Origin: Pseudomonadales bacterium
GTDB lineage: Bacteria > Pseudomonadota > Gammaproteobacteria > Pseudomonadales > Azotimanducaceae
Reading direction: 5' to 3'
Length of the DNA: 64,000 nucleotides
NCBI GenBank assembly: GCA_028285415.1
Contig: JANQPF010000008.1
Span: 124,001-188,000 of the forward strand
The first letter of the stretch is position 1; each line of letters opens with the position of its first letter. The notes below the pieces were generated by a model. It was not told the origin of the DNA. It did not search any database and saw only the letters and a program-made list of their open reading frames with translations. Below are positions 8,108 through 17,278 of this stretch, one piece after another. The position numbers and the translations under genes were made by a program.

Positions 8108-9772
8108 ATGGAGAATCAGGTCGAACGCGAATCCATGGAGTTTGACGTCGTCATCGTTGGCGGCGGCCCTGCCGGTCTGGCCGCGGCCATTCGCCTCATG
8201 CAGGTGGGTGAAGCTGCCGGTCAGGAGATTTCGGTATGTGTGGTCGAAAAAGGCTCCGAGATCGGCGCCCATATCCTCTCCGGGGCCGTGTTCGAACCCC
8301 GCGCGTTGAACGAGCTGTTTCCCGACTGGCGCGAGCGCGGCGCACCCCTGAACAATCCGGTGACAATCGACGAAGTGTTCTACCTGCCGAACGGTACGAA
8401 CCACATCCGCACCCCCAACATGTTCATACCAAAACCGACGCACAACCATGGCAACTACGCCACGAGCCTCGGCAACCTCTGCCGCTGGCTGGGGGAGCAG
8501 GCGGAAAACATGGGCGTCAACGTGTTCCCGGGCTTCGCAGCGGCAGAAGTGCTGTACGACGACAGCGGCGCGGTTGCAGGCGTCGCCACCGGCGACATGG
8601 GTATTGGCGCCAGCGGCGAGCAGAAAGCAACGTTTGCGCCGGGCTATGAGCTGCGTGCCAAGTACACGATGTTTGCTGAAGGCTGCCGCGGGCATCTCGG
8701 TAAGCAGCTCATCGAGAAGTTCGAGCTCGACAAAGACAGCGGCACCCAGCACTACGCCATCGGCTTCAAGGAGCTGTGGGACGTCGATCCGGAGAATCAC
8801 GTGCCGGGTAAGGTGATGCACACCATGGGCTGGCCGGGCAATCACTTTGGCGGGCTTTTCGCCGGTTCCTACATGTACCACCTCGAGAACAACCAGGTGT
8901 CCGTGGGTCTGATTGTCGACCTGTCCTATTCGAACCCGCACATCAGTCCGTTCGATGAATTCCAGCGCTTCAAGCACCACCCGCTGATTGCCAATACCCT
9001 GGAAGGCGGCACACGGGTGTCGTACGGCGCGCGCGCGATCGTCAAAGGCGGTCTCGCGGCGCTGCCGGAGCTGGCCGTACCGGGCGGGCTGCTGATCGGC
9101 GACGACGCGGGCTTTCTCAACATGACAAAAATCAAAGGCAGCCACACCGCGATGAAGTCCGGCATGCTCGCCGCGGAAGCCGTTGCCGAGGCGCTCATCG
9201 GCGGATCTGCAGGCGGGGAGAAACTCGACAGCTTCCGTGCCAAGTTCGAAAGCTCGTGGCTTCATGAGGAGCTGAACCAGGCGCGCAACTCCCAGCAGGC
9301 CATTCACAAGTTCGGCACGCTGTTCGGCGCCGGTTTCATCCTGGCGGATCAGTTCTTCAAAGGCTCGTTCCCGTTTACCTTCAAAGACAACACGCCGGAC
9401 CACGCCACCCTCAAGGAAGCGAGCTCTGCCAGGGCCATCGACTATCCGAAACCCGACGGACAGCTCTCATTCGACAAGCTGTCGTCAGTCTTTCTCTCCA
9501 ACACCTATCACGAGGAAGACCAGCCGTGTCACCTGACGCTGGCGGACGACAGCATCCCGCTCGCTGTGAATCTGCCGAAGTGGGCAGAGCCTGCGCAGCG
9601 CTACTGCCCGGCGGGCGTGTATGAGATTGTCGAGGAAAACGGCGAGCAGCGTTTCCAGATCAACGGCCAGAACTGCGTGCACTGTAAAACCTGCGACATC
9701 AAAGATCCTTCCCAGAACATCACTTGGGTGGTGCCGGAAGGCACCGGCGGGCCGAACTACCCGAACATGTAA
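8108..9772 (+). CDS. Electron transfer flavoprotein-ubiquinone oxidoreductase
   Basis: 554 residues from the ATG at 8108, which has AAGAAGGA upstream and gives the family's usual length. A membrane-surface FAD and 4Fe-4S enzyme that takes electrons from reduced ETF and passes them to ubiquinone. The FAD-binding motif GGGPAG lies near residues 18-23. The long FAD/quinone domain contains the GAHILSGAVFEPRALNELFPDW and KGSHTAMKSGMLAAEAVAE blocks. The C-terminal cluster domain carries CPAGVYE and CVHCKTCDIKDPSQNITWVVP, ending GGPNYPNM. It is transcribed away from etfBA, its electron donor. Confidence 0.97.
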   Translation: MENQVERESMEFDVVIVGGGPAGLAAAIRLMQVGEAAGQEISVCVVEKGSEIGAHILSGAVFEPRALNELFPDWRERGAPLNNPVTIDEVFYLPNGTNHIRTPNMFIPKPTHNHGNYATSLGNLCRWLGEQAENMGVNVFPGFAAAEVLYDDSGAVAGVATGDMGIGASGEQKATFAPGYELRAKYTMFAEGCRGHLGKQLIEKFELDKDSGTQHYAIGFKELWDVDPENHVPGKVMHTMGWPGNHFGGLFAGSYMYHLENNQVSVGLIVDLSYSNPHISPFDEFQRFKHHPLIANTLEGGTRVSYGARAIVKGGLAALPELAVPGGLLIGDDAGFLNMTKIKGSHTAMKSGMLAAEAVAEALIGGSAGGEKLDSFRAKFESSWLHEELNQARNSQQAIHKFGTLFGAGFILADQFFKGSFPFTFKDNTPDHATLKEASSARAIDYPKPDGQLSFDKLSSVFLSNTYHEEDQPCHLTLADDSIPLAVNLPKWAEPAQRYCPAGVYEIVEENGEQRFQINGQNCVHCKTCDIKDPSQNITWVVPEGTGGPNYPNM

Positions 9773-9793
9773 CGCGCCGCAGTCCGTTTCGAT

Positions 9794-10324
9794 TCAGACG
9801 CTGGCACCCAGGTCAAACCGGGTGCCGGCACTGTACACCGCAAGGCGTCCGCCTTCTTCGAACGCCTGCTCGACCAGCCGATAGTAGACGGGACGCGCGA
9901 GCAGCGCCTCGAGTCCATCCCGGACTTCAAGATACGGCCGCCCTGCCCGCACCGTCAGCGGATGGGACGTATCCGCGAGGATGTAGTCGCCGACGTTGGT
10001 GGTGAAGAGGAGCTCAGCCTCGCTACCGCTACCCCGCACGTCCAGGTCAACGGCCACGAACGGGGCGTCCTCGACGTCAATCTTCAGCTTTTCGACGGGT
10101 GTGACGAGGTAAAAGCCGTCGTCTTCCCGGCGCAGGATGCCGGCAAACAGATCCACCAACGGCTGGCGCCGGATGCGCCCGCCTTCGTGATACCACTGCC
10201 CACCCGCGTCGATCCGGATGTCGATACTGCCAGAGCGCTCCGGCTGCCAGAGATGAACCGGCGGCTGGCGCTTGCTCGCCTGTGCCTCGGTCAAGGTGGC
10301 AAAAAGTTGGTCGATGTCGGTCAT
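9794..10324 (-). CDS. DUF1285 family protein
   Basis: 176 residues. Conserved blocks of this Proteobacterial family are visible: VHLWQPERSGSIDIRIDAGGQWYHEGG, then IRRQPLVDLFAGILRREDDGFYLVTPVEKLKI, VEDAPFVAVDLDV, TNVGDYILADTSHPL and YLEVRDGLEALLARPVYYRLVE. No signal peptide or membrane segment, so it is probably cytosolic. The molecular role of the family is not established. It follows a lipoprotein gene after 11 bases and converges on the ETF oxidoreductase gene. Confidence 0.88.
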   Translation of the reverse strand: MTDIDQLFATLTEAQASKRQPPVHLWQPERSGSIDIRIDAGGQWYHEGGRIRRQPLVDLFAGILRREDDGFYLVTPVEKLKIDVEDAPFVAVDLDVRGSGSEAELLFTTNVGDYILADTSHPLTVRAGRPYLEVRDGLEALLARPVYYRLVEQAFEEGGRLAVYSAGTRFDLGASV

Positions 10325-10335
10325 GGGCAGGGATT

Positions 10336-10890
10336 CTAGCCCCCGCGCAGGGTTTCGGCGACTTCGCCGAACGCAGCCTCGATGTGTGCCGGATCACTCC
10401 AGCCTTTGCCCCAGAATTTTGGCCGCACCACGAGTGCAAACCGATGGACAGACGTGCCGCCCGGATCCTTCAGAGACAGCATCAGCTCACCGGAGGGTGG
10501 GAGCCTCGGCATCTCGAGGAAGCCGAAGAGACCCACCGCCGTGCTTTTCCGGGTGCCGGCAGCCGCGACGTGATCACCGCCGGCAGGCGTCGGCCAGTGA
10601 ATTTCGAGGACATAATCCGAAGCCCCTGCCCACCCCGCTGCCTCCTGTACGGCAAACACCCGGCCCACACCCTGCGCTGCCGCCGCGGTCCACGCCTGCG
10701 GCGCCGGGTGCGCCGTTCGCACGACCACACGGCTGCCTGCAGCCAGGCGCCAGCGCGGCGGATCGGCAATCTGATAGCGCGGCTCGAGCCGCAGCGCAGC
10801 GCCGGTCTGCCCGGCCTGGTGGAGCGTCTGCTGCAAGCTGCAGCCGCCTGACAGCAGCGCGCCGAGAACAATGACAGTAGCGGTCCGCAC
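10336..10890 (-). CDS. Hypothetical lipoprotein
   Basis: 184 residues with a lipoprotein signal: MRTATVIVLGALLSGGC, where LSGGC is the lipobox and Cys17 would be lipidated. The mature part has no recognised domain; it looks like a small alpha/beta protein (SRVVVRTAHPAPQAWTAAAA, later SDYVLEIHWP and GELMLSLKDP). The residue after Cys is Ser, which favours outer-membrane sorting under the usual +2 rule. It probably shares an operon with the DUF1285 gene 11 bases downstream. Confidence 0.7.
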   Translation of the reverse strand: MRTATVIVLGALLSGGCSLQQTLHQAGQTGAALRLEPRYQIADPPRWRLAAGSRVVVRTAHPAPQAWTAAAAQGVGRVFAVQEAAGWAGASDYVLEIHWPTPAGGDHVAAAGTRKSTAVGLFGFLEMPRLPPSGELMLSLKDPGGTSVHRFALVVRPKFWGKGWSDPAHIEAAFGEVAETLRGG

Positions 10891-10961
10891 GGACGTACCT
10901 CGGAATGGGTTGCTCAGAAGAAGTATAGAAAGCGCTGCCGCGCCCGCCAGGCTCTGCGAGG

Positions 10962-11927
10962 TCAGCCGCCGATGAACTTCATGACGGTCACCTCGCCGCG
11001 GAAGCTCGCGAGCTGCTTGTCCTGCAGCGCCTGTCCCAGCACGTCCTGCAGCTTCACCATCGCAAGCGTATCCGGCAGACGCAGCACGTCGCGGAAGTCG
11101 TAGGACTTGGCATTGGACAGGCAGCCGAAGAGGCGCCCGTTGGAGGCCAGCCGCAGCCGTGTGCAGGTGCGGCAGAACGGTTCGCTCTCGTTGGCAATGA
11201 TGCCGAAAGTGCCTGCGCCGGGAATTTCGAACCGCGCTGCAGTCGAGTCGAACGGCGCATCCGTGCGGGCATACTCATAGCGGGTGCCGATGAGGTCGAG
11301 AATGTCGTCCATGCCGAAAAACTGGGCATCGAAGAGTGGATTATTCTGCAGATGGCCCATGCCCATGAGCTCAATGAAGCGCAGCTCAATCCCCCGTTCG
11401 AGGCAATAATCGAGGAGCGGCAGTATCTGATCGTCGTTGACGTGGCGCATCGGCACCATGTTCACCTTGAGACGGATGCCCGCCTCCCCCGCCAGGCGAA
11501 TCCCGTCGAGGACCGTGTCCAGGTCGCCCGAACGGGCGATGTCGCGAAACTTGTCGGCATCCAGCGTGTCCAGGCTGACGTTCATGCGTTCGAGCCCGGC
11601 CGCTGCAATGAGATCCATCTTGCGCGGCAGGAGCTGTCCGTTGGTGGTCAGCGATACGTCCGCCAGGCCCAGCTGCATGACAGCTGGCAGCAGCGCATCG
11701 AACTTGGGAGACAACAGTGGCTCACCGCCGGTGATGCGCAGCTTGTCGATACCTGCGGTGTCCATGAGGAGGCGCACGGCACGCACCATCTCGTCCGCCT
11801 CGAGCTCAGACGCCGCCGCCTGCAGGCGTTTGCCATCCGGCACGCAGTAGGTGCACGCGTAGTTGCACGCTGCGGTCAAACTCAAACGCAGGTTGCGGAA
11901 CTGACGGCCCAGATGGTCAACAATCAC
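10962..11927 (-). CDS. moaA: GTP 3',8-cyclase (molybdenum cofactor step 1)
   Basis: Radical SAM enzyme that, with MoaC, converts GTP to cyclic pyranopterin monophosphate. The GTG at 11927 is preferred over one at 12017: the protein then starts MIVDHLGRQFRNLRLSLTAAC as in the family, AGAGAGG lies 10 bases upstream, and the 30 extra residues are unlike MoaA. The radical-SAM triad CNYACTYC, the GGEPLL block, the C-terminal second cluster (CRTCTRLRL with a later GCL) and the conserved terminal GG are present. The other moa genes (moaC, moaD, moaE) are about 39 kb away near 51 kb, so the pathway is split. Confidence 0.94.
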   Translation of the reverse strand: MIVDHLGRQFRNLRLSLTAACNYACTYCVPDGKRLQAAASELEADEMVRAVRLLMDTAGIDKLRITGGEPLLSPKFDALLPAVMQLGLADVSLTTNGQLLPRKMDLIAAAGLERMNVSLDTLDADKFRDIARSGDLDTVLDGIRLAGEAGIRLKVNMVPMRHVNDDQILPLLDYCLERGIELRFIELMGMGHLQNNPLFDAQFFGMDDILDLIGTRYEYARTDAPFDSTAARFEIPGAGTFGIIANESEPFCRTCTRLRLASNGRLFGCLSNAKSYDFRDVLRLPDTLAMVKLQDVLGQALQDKQLASFRGEVTVMKFIGG

Positions 11928-12061
11928 CGGTCGAATGCCTCTCTGGCAAGGATCGAGAACGCGCGAGTATGGCGCAAATGCGCGCCAGAGCAACAGATTT
12001 TCGTTGCCGGCAGACACCAGGCGTAAAAAGTGACCCAGTTCCTGGTTGATTCCGTAATCTG

Positions 12062-12070
12062 TGCTTTACT
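12062..12070 (+). promoter_or_regulatory. Candidate extended -10 promoter of a small RNA
   Basis: TG-C-TTTACT matches an extended -10 (TGn plus 4 of 6 of TATAAT). Initiation 7 bases later would fall at about 12077, exactly where the first hairpin of the small RNA begins. No good -35 is seen at normal spacing. Confidence 0.45.
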
Positions 12071-12076
12071 TGAATC

Positions 12077-12203
12077 AAGTCGCTGCTCACGTCTCCCCCC
12101 CCCAACGAAGGCAGCGACTTCTTGAGGTGGTCAAAGCTGTCACAGCTCACCTCGTATGTGTGACTCCTAATGGTACTTGCCCGGTTCGTCCGGGCTTTTT
12201 TTT
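12077..12203 (+). ncRNA. Candidate structured small RNA with C-rich loop
   Basis: About 127 nt on the plus strand, between two minus-strand genes. Stem 1: AAGTCGCTGC (12077-12086) pairs perfectly with GCAGCGACTT (12111-12120) and presents a 24-nt loop containing nine consecutive C. Stem 2: GAGGTG (12124-12129) with CACCTC (12148-12153) encloses AGCTG/CAGCT. Stem 3: GCCCGG/CCGGGC (12179-12195) followed by eight T is a classical intrinsic terminator. No plus-strand gene precedes it for it to terminate. C-rich loops on small RNAs usually pair with G-rich ribosome sites, so a post-transcriptional regulator is the likely role. The family is not recognised. Confidence 0.72.
12179..12203 (+). terminator. 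Rho-independent terminator of the small RNA
   Basis: 6-bp GC stem GCCCGG/CCGGGC with a TTCGT loop and an uninterrupted run of eight T (12196-12203). Oriented to the plus strand only. Confidence 0.85.
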
Positions 12204-12252
12204 GCCTATTTTTCAGATTGTTACACGTGAAACATCATATTTAACATCAGTA

Positions 12253-13608
12253 TCAATCCGGCTGCCCTGCCAGACGCTGATTGAGCCGCGCAAAAAACTG
12301 CCGTGACCAGAAAACCCGGTTCGATCCCTTCACCAACACCGTACATTCACCGCTGATGGCGGCGCAGATCTCATCGAGCAATGCCGTGTCCGCCTCAGCA
12401 AACCAGGCGGCATCGGGCAGCGCCGCCGCGAGCGCCCGCATCCCTTCGCCAACGCAGAAGACGGCGTCCGTGTCCGTCAGCAGCGGTGCCAGATCCGCGT
12501 GGGCCTGCGCCGCTGCATCGCCGAGCTCGAGCATCTCTCCCAGCACGGCAATGCGGCGTCCCGGCCAGCTGGCGAGGGTGGTCAACGCCGCCGCCATGCT
12601 GTCCGGATTGGCGTTGTAGCTGTCATCAATCAGCCGCGCGGCCGGCGTGTCGACAATGTTGCCCCGTCCCGCCGGCACAAGATCCACCGGCAGATCGAGG
12701 GCTGCCTCGAGATCACGCTCACACAAATGGCAGACGAGGAGCGTCGCCGCCACCGTCAATGCCCGGTGCGCGCCGCCACCCGGCACGCGGGCATCGAACG
12801 TGCGCCCCTGGAACTCGAGCGTGGCACGATCTCCCGTCAACCCGGCCACACGCACGTCGGCACCGTCACCGAGGCCAAAACTCATGCCGCCGCTCAGCCC
12901 GAGGGTATCCTCGTAAATTGCTTTAGATTTATGATTCAAACCACTGAAAATAGAAACTTTTTCTTCTTTCAAAGCATCCCATGACGAAAAGTTTTCGATG
13001 TGCGCCCGGTGCACGTTGAGGAGCACCGCCACGTCCGGCATGACCATCCTTGCCAGCGGCTCGATCTCACCCGGATGATTGGTGCCAATTTCGAACACCG
13101 CCGCAGCCGCGCCTGCCGGTGCGTTCGCGAGCGACAGCGGCACCCCGATGTGGTTGTTGAAGCTGCCCGGAGGCGCATAGGCATCGAGCGCCGCGGCGAC
13201 GAAGTGTTTTGCCGTTGTCTTGCCGCTGCTCCCGGTAATCCCGATCACGTCACCCTCGAGTCGCTGCCGCGCGGCATGACCAAGTGCCCACAGCGCATCA
13301 TAGGTGTCGTCGACTTCAATCAGCGCAACCTCCGCCGCGACCACACGGTGCACAACGGCACCAGCGGCGCCCCGGCTGGCAGCATCCGCGACGAAGTCGT
13401 GACCGTCAATGTCCGAGCGATAGCTCGGGTTGAAGCGCGGACCCGGATCACCCGGCAACGCAATGAAGAGGTCGCCGCGAACGACCTGGCGGCTGTCGAC
13501 GGTCACGCCGCTCACGGCCGGGCCTGCCTGGGACCGGCCGGTGAGCGCACGTGTCAGCTCCGGCCATGACCAGAGGTCGCCGGCATCTCTGTGGTTGGAT
13601 TCAGACAT
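12253..13608 (-). CDS. murF: UDP-N-acetylmuramoyl-tripeptide--D-alanyl-D-alanine ligase
   Basis: Adds D-Ala-D-Ala to the peptidoglycan precursor in the cytosol, using ATP. 451 residues from the ATG at 13608 (an upstream in-frame start adds 13 residues without family resemblance). Mur ligase N-terminal domain (VSGVTVDSRQVVRGDLFIAL), ATP loop GITGSSGKTTAKHFV, the central NNHIGVPLSLA and EIGTNHPGEIE blocks and the C-terminal domain starting IDDSYNANPDSMAAAL all match MurF. Normally it sits in the mra/dcw division cluster between murE and mraY. Here it stands alone beside sppA, which is unusual; a second copy elsewhere cannot be excluded. Confidence 0.95.
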   Translation of the reverse strand: MSESNHRDAGDLWSWPELTRALTGRSQAGPAVSGVTVDSRQVVRGDLFIALPGDPGPRFNPSYRSDIDGHDFVADAASRGAAGAVVHRVVAAEVALIEVDDTYDALWALGHAARQRLEGDVIGITGSSGKTTAKHFVAAALDAYAPPGSFNNHIGVPLSLANAPAGAAAAVFEIGTNHPGEIEPLARMVMPDVAVLLNVHRAHIENFSSWDALKEEKVSIFSGLNHKSKAIYEDTLGLSGGMSFGLGDGADVRVAGLTGDRATLEFQGRTFDARVPGGGAHRALTVAATLLVCHLCERDLEAALDLPVDLVPAGRGNIVDTPAARLIDDSYNANPDSMAAALTTLASWPGRRIAVLGEMLELGDAAAQAHADLAPLLTDTDAVFCVGEGMRALAAALPDAAWFAEADTALLDEICAAISGECTVLVKGSNRVFWSRQFFARLNQRLAGQPD

Positions 13609-13700
13609 GACGCGATGGTAACTTTTTTGAGCGGGTTTCACCCTCAATTCACCGCAAAACGCGCTACTATCCCTACTCTTCTTCCCGGATTGAGGCTGTC

Positions 13701-15548
13701 ATGTCCGAAGCTGGCACCGCCCGCCCTGGCGTGCTCTCACGCGTTGGCCGAGGGATCACGGCATTGCGCAACTTTGTGCTGAACGCGGTCTTTTTGCTCC
13801 TGCTCATTGTGATCTGCATCGGGCTCCTGACGACTTGTCAGGGCATCAGCGTGCCGTCTGACAGCGCGCTCATCATCAATCCACGGGGAGTGATCGTCGA
13901 AGCGCGTCACATGCCCGTTCCGTTTGCCGGTCTGGTGCCGGGCACGACGCAGGTCCGAGAAGTTGAGCTGAATGCGCTCCTGACCGCCATCGACCACGCC
14001 GCAACCGACGACGACATCCGCATGCTCATTCTGGATCTGGACGAACTCGTGTGGGCTGCACCCGCCCACGGCGAGCGCCTGGGCGCCGCGCTGACCCGGT
14101 TCCGCGAGCAGGGCAAGAAGGTCGTCTCGTATGCCAACTTCTACAGCCAGGCGCAGTATCACATCGCAAGCTTTGCCGATGCGCTCTACATGCATCCCAT
14201 GGGCCAGGTGGTGCTGGAGGGATTCGGCGGTTTCAACTTCTATCTGAAAGATCTGCTCGATCGGTTTGCGGTCAACGTGCACGTGTTTCGCGTGGGAGAT
14301 TACAAAGCGGCGATTGAACCGCTGACGCGTAACGACATGTCCGAAGCCTCACGTATGGACAACGAAGCGCTGTATCAGAACATCTGGCAACAGGTGCTCG
14401 ACGACATCGCCACCAACCGTGCCGTCGATAAAGCCGACCTGCAGGCGTACGCGGACAATCTGGGCGAGGCCCTGGCCACCACCGGCGGCGATCTCGCCCT
14501 GGCGGCAGTGGAAAATCATCTCATCGACGAGCTCATGAGCGCCGATCAGGCACAGGTTCGCCTTGCCGACGACGTCGGTTTCAGCGACCAGGCACGCGGC
14601 GACATCAACGGCATCGACTATCGCAGCTATCTCGAAGCCAGGAGTCTGCTGGCTGCACCGGTCAACCTCTCCAGCAACAAGATTGCCGTCATCGTCGCCC
14701 AGGGCATGATCGTCAATCAAAGTACGTCGGATACGAGCGTGAGCCTCGACGACATCGTGCCGCTCATCCGCCAGGCAAAGGAAGACCCCGCCGTACGGGC
14801 GGTGGTTGTCCGCGTTGATTCACCCGGCGGCAGCCAGTTTGCATCGGAGCTCATCCGGCAGGAGCTCGAGCTCGTGCAGCTGGCCGAAAAACCCGTGGTC
14901 GCCTCCTTCGGCGCCAACGCGGCGTCGGGTGGATACTGGATCGCCGCAACCGCCGACGCCATCGTGGCGGAATCCACCACCATCACCGGCTCCATCGGCA
15001 TTTTCAGTCTGATTCCGACGTTCGAAGAGGCATTGTCGAAGTACGGCGTGCACACGGACGGCGTTGGCACCACCAGCCTGACGCTCAGCGGCAACCCGTT
15101 TACCGGCATCAACGAGCCGCTGGCGGAAATCCTCCAGGCGCGGGTCGAGCATGGTTATACGCAGTTCGTGAATCTCGTCGCGCGGGGTCGTGACATGTCG
15201 CCGGACGCGGTGGACGCAATTGCCCAGGGTCGGATATGGACCGGGGATGCCGCACTCGAGCTCGGGCTCGTGGACGAGCTGGGTGGACTCCAGACTGCAC
15301 TCGAACAGGCCGCGCACCTGGCAGGACTCGAAGAGTGGGACAGCGTGACGCTGCGCCCGGGTGTGGATCCGCGCAGCATGTTGCTGGCGGAGCTGTTTGG
15401 TCCGCTGAACGGCGTGTCGTCATCCGGCGCGGGCGTCTGGCGGCACCTGCAGACGCTCATGGCAACGCTCGGCGACCTCGACGACCCCGGCCACACCTAC
15501 GCGCTGTGCGAGGCGTGCTGGCTGCCCTCACCGTTCAAGATTCGCTAG
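13701..15548 (+). CDS. sppA: Signal peptide peptidase SppA, 67-kDa type
   Basis: 615 residues, the length of the duplicated (long) SppA. A short cytoplasmic N-terminus is followed by one membrane segment (about 27-46, [15 protein letters not shown]). Two tandem S49 domains then face the periplasm. The N-terminal half supplies the general-base lysine region ([22 protein letters not shown]). The C-terminal half carries the serine region ([18 protein letters not shown]) followed by [10 protein letters not shown]. It degrades cleaved signal peptides in the inner membrane. It is divergent from murF and its 3' end overlaps the convergent symporter gene by 14 bases. Confidence 0.95.
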   Translation: MSEAGTARPGVLSRVGRGITALRNFVLNAVFLLLLIVICIGLLTTCQGISVPSDSALIINPRGVIVEARHMPVPFAGLVPGTTQVREVELNALLTAIDHAATDDDIRMLILDLDELVWAAPAHGERLGAALTRFREQGKKVVSYANFYSQAQYHIASFADALYMHPMGQVVLEGFGGFNFYLKDLLDRFAVNVHVFRVGDYKAAIEPLTRNDMSEASRMDNEALYQNIWQQVLDDIATNRAVDKADLQAYADNLGEALATTGGDLALAAVENHLIDELMSADQAQVRLADDVGFSDQARGDINGIDYRSYLEARSLLAAPVNLSSNKIAVIVAQGMIVNQSTSDTSVSLDDIVPLIRQAKEDPAVRAVVVRVDSPGGSQFASELIRQELELVQLAEKPVVASFGANAASGGYWIAATADAIVAESTTITGSIGIFSLIPTFEEALSKYGVHTDGVGTTSLTLSGNPFTGINEPLAEILQARVEHGYTQFVNLVARGRDMSPDAVDAIAQGRIWTGDAALELGLVDELGGLQTALEQAAHLAGLEEWDSVTLRPGVDPRSMLLAELFGPLNGVSSSGAGVWRHLQTLMATLGDLDDPGHTYALCEACWLPSPFKIR

Positions 15549-17202
15549 ACACCTTCTGCCAGTAGCTGGTCGTCATGTCCTTGACCTCTTTTCTCATGAG
15601 AAAGATGCCGATGAGATTGGGCAGCGTCATGAGCGCGACGGTAACGGCTGAGATGAGCCAGACGAGGCTCGTGTCGACAACGGTGGCCAGGAAAAAGCCG
15701 AGCACGTAGACCATGCGATAGGCGGTGACCCAGCGTGCGCCGACAAGATAGGTCACTGCCCGGTCGCCGTAGTAGCTCCAGGCAATGGCCGTCGAGAATG
15801 CGAACAGCACGAGGCCCACGGTCACGGCGTATTCGCCGAACACACCAAAGAAGCTCTCTTTGAACGCCTGCGCCGTGAGCGGTACGGAATGCAACAACGA
15901 GCGGCCGTGCAAGACGATCCGCTCGTCGTCGACCACACCGTCACTGATCGCCATGATGCCATCGTAGGGTGCCCCGTCCAGCGTTGCGCTCACCGCCTCG
16001 GCAATCGAGCGGTTGTGCAGAATCGTGACCGCGGTGGCCTGAACTTCACCGCCAACCACGCGCAGCTCCCCCGTGAAACGTTGCACCGGATCGTTCTCCG
16101 GTGGCACGAGATCGAGGTGTGCAAAAAGCTGCGCCACGTGCTGCGGATCGTCTTCGCGGTATTCGCCGGTGACAATCTCGGTGTCGAAACGGGCAAACTG
16201 CGTATCAAATTTCTGCTGCCACACGCCGGATGAGAGAATCACCAGACCGGTGAGCGTGCAGATGATGAGCGTGTCGATGAACGGCTCGAGAATCGCCACC
16301 ATGCCTTCGGAGACCGGCTCTTTCGTTTTTGCCGAGGCGTGCGCGATCGGCGCAGACCCCTGCCCGGCTTCGTTGGAGAAGAGTCCCCGATTGACGCCGC
16401 GGTTGAACGCGTAAGCAAACGTTGCGCCCAGAAAGCCGCCGGTAGCGGCCGAGCCCGTGAACGCATCGCCAAGCACCGCCGCAAACGAGGGCAGCACGTT
16501 GTCGTAATGCGTGAGCACCACCGCCAGCGCGCCGATGGCATAAAAAATGCCCATGAGGGGTACGAGGGTTGCCGCGACCATGGCAATACGACGGATACCG
16601 CCGACGATGACGAGACCCAGCAGCGCGGCGAGCACCGCCCCACTCAGCCAGGTGGGAATCGCGAAGCTCGTGAAGAGCCCCGACGCCATGTTGTTCGCCT
16701 GCGGCAGATTGCCGCTGCCGAACGAGCTGATGACCGTCGCTACGGCAAAGAAAACGGCGAGCCATTTGAGCTTCAGACCATGCTCCATGTAGTGCATGGG
16801 GCCGCCGACCATCTGGCCGTTGCTGTCTTCCTTGCGGTATTTGTGACTGATCGAGACTTCGACGAATTTGGTTGTCATCCCGACGAAGGCGGTGGCCCAC
16901 ATCCAGAAGAGCGCCGCCGGACCGCCGAGAAAAATGGCAAACGCCACGCCACCGATATTGCCCGTGCCCACCGTGCCGGAAAGCGCCGTCGAGAGCGCCT
17001 GAAAGTGGGTGGTGTCACCCGGGTCATCGCGCTCGCTGTAGTTGCCGCGCAGCACCGACCAGGCGTGCGTGAAGTAGCGTACCTGGGGGAATCCCAGGTA
17101 GATGGTGAAGAATATGCCGACGCCGAGCAGCAACAGCGGAAAGTAGAACGCACTGCCCAGGATGCCGTCGAGAAAATTGAGAAGGTCTTCGATCAGCTGC
17201 AT
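15535..17202 (-). CDS. Sodium:alanine symporter (AGCS family) with soluble insertion
   Basis: 555 residues; AGCS carriers are usually about 440-490. Family blocks are clear: [23 protein letters not shown], the signature region [23 protein letters not shown] and many membrane helices. It would import alanine, glycine or a related amino acid with Na+. A stretch of about 107 residues (roughly 333-440: [20 protein letters not shown] onward) between two membrane segments is hydrophilic and looks like an inserted soluble domain. It lies downstream of gor on the same strand with a 76-base gap. Confidence 0.92.
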   Translation of the reverse strand: MQLIEDLLNFLDGILGSAFYFPLLLLGVGIFFTIYLGFPQVRYFTHAWSVLRGNYSERDDPGDTTHFQALSTALSGTVGTGNIGGVAFAIFLGGPAALFWMWATAFVGMTTKFVEVSISHKYRKEDSNGQMVGGPMHYMEHGLKLKWLAVFFAVATVISSFGSGNLPQANNMASGLFTSFAIPTWLSGAVLAALLGLVIVGGIRRIAMVAATLVPLMGIFYAIGALAVVLTHYDNVLPSFAAVLGDAFTGSAATGGFLGATFAYAFNRGVNRGLFSNEAGQGSAPIAHASAKTKEPVSEGMVAILEPFIDTLIICTLTGLVILSSGVWQQKFDTQFARFDTEIVTGEYREDDPQHVAQLFAHLDLVPPENDPVQRFTGELRVVGGEVQATAVTILHNRSIAEAVSATLDGAPYDGIMAISDGVVDDERIVLHGRSLLHSVPLTAQAFKESFFGVFGEYAVTVGLVLFAFSTAIAWSYYGDRAVTYLVGARWVTAYRMVYVLGFFLATVVDTSLVWLISAVTVALMTLPNLIGIFLMRKEVKDMTTSYWQKVSSES

Positions 17203-17278
17203 ACGGAGTCTCGTTGTTGTTGTTCCGGGGCTGTGCGGTCCGGTGGCGCGTCAGCCGCCGAATGAGCTTTTGCGCGTA

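Noticed and set aside
7937-9403. 488-codon open frame on the minus strand opposite ETF-ubiquinone oxidoreductase
   Set aside because: It is the antisense shadow of a clearly conserved GC-rich gene; its translation has no domain pattern and it runs through the promoter region.
12061-12306. 81-codon plus-strand frame over the small RNA region
   Set aside because: It reads through a strong terminator hairpin and T-run, has no ribosome site and no family resemblance; RNA structure explains the region better.
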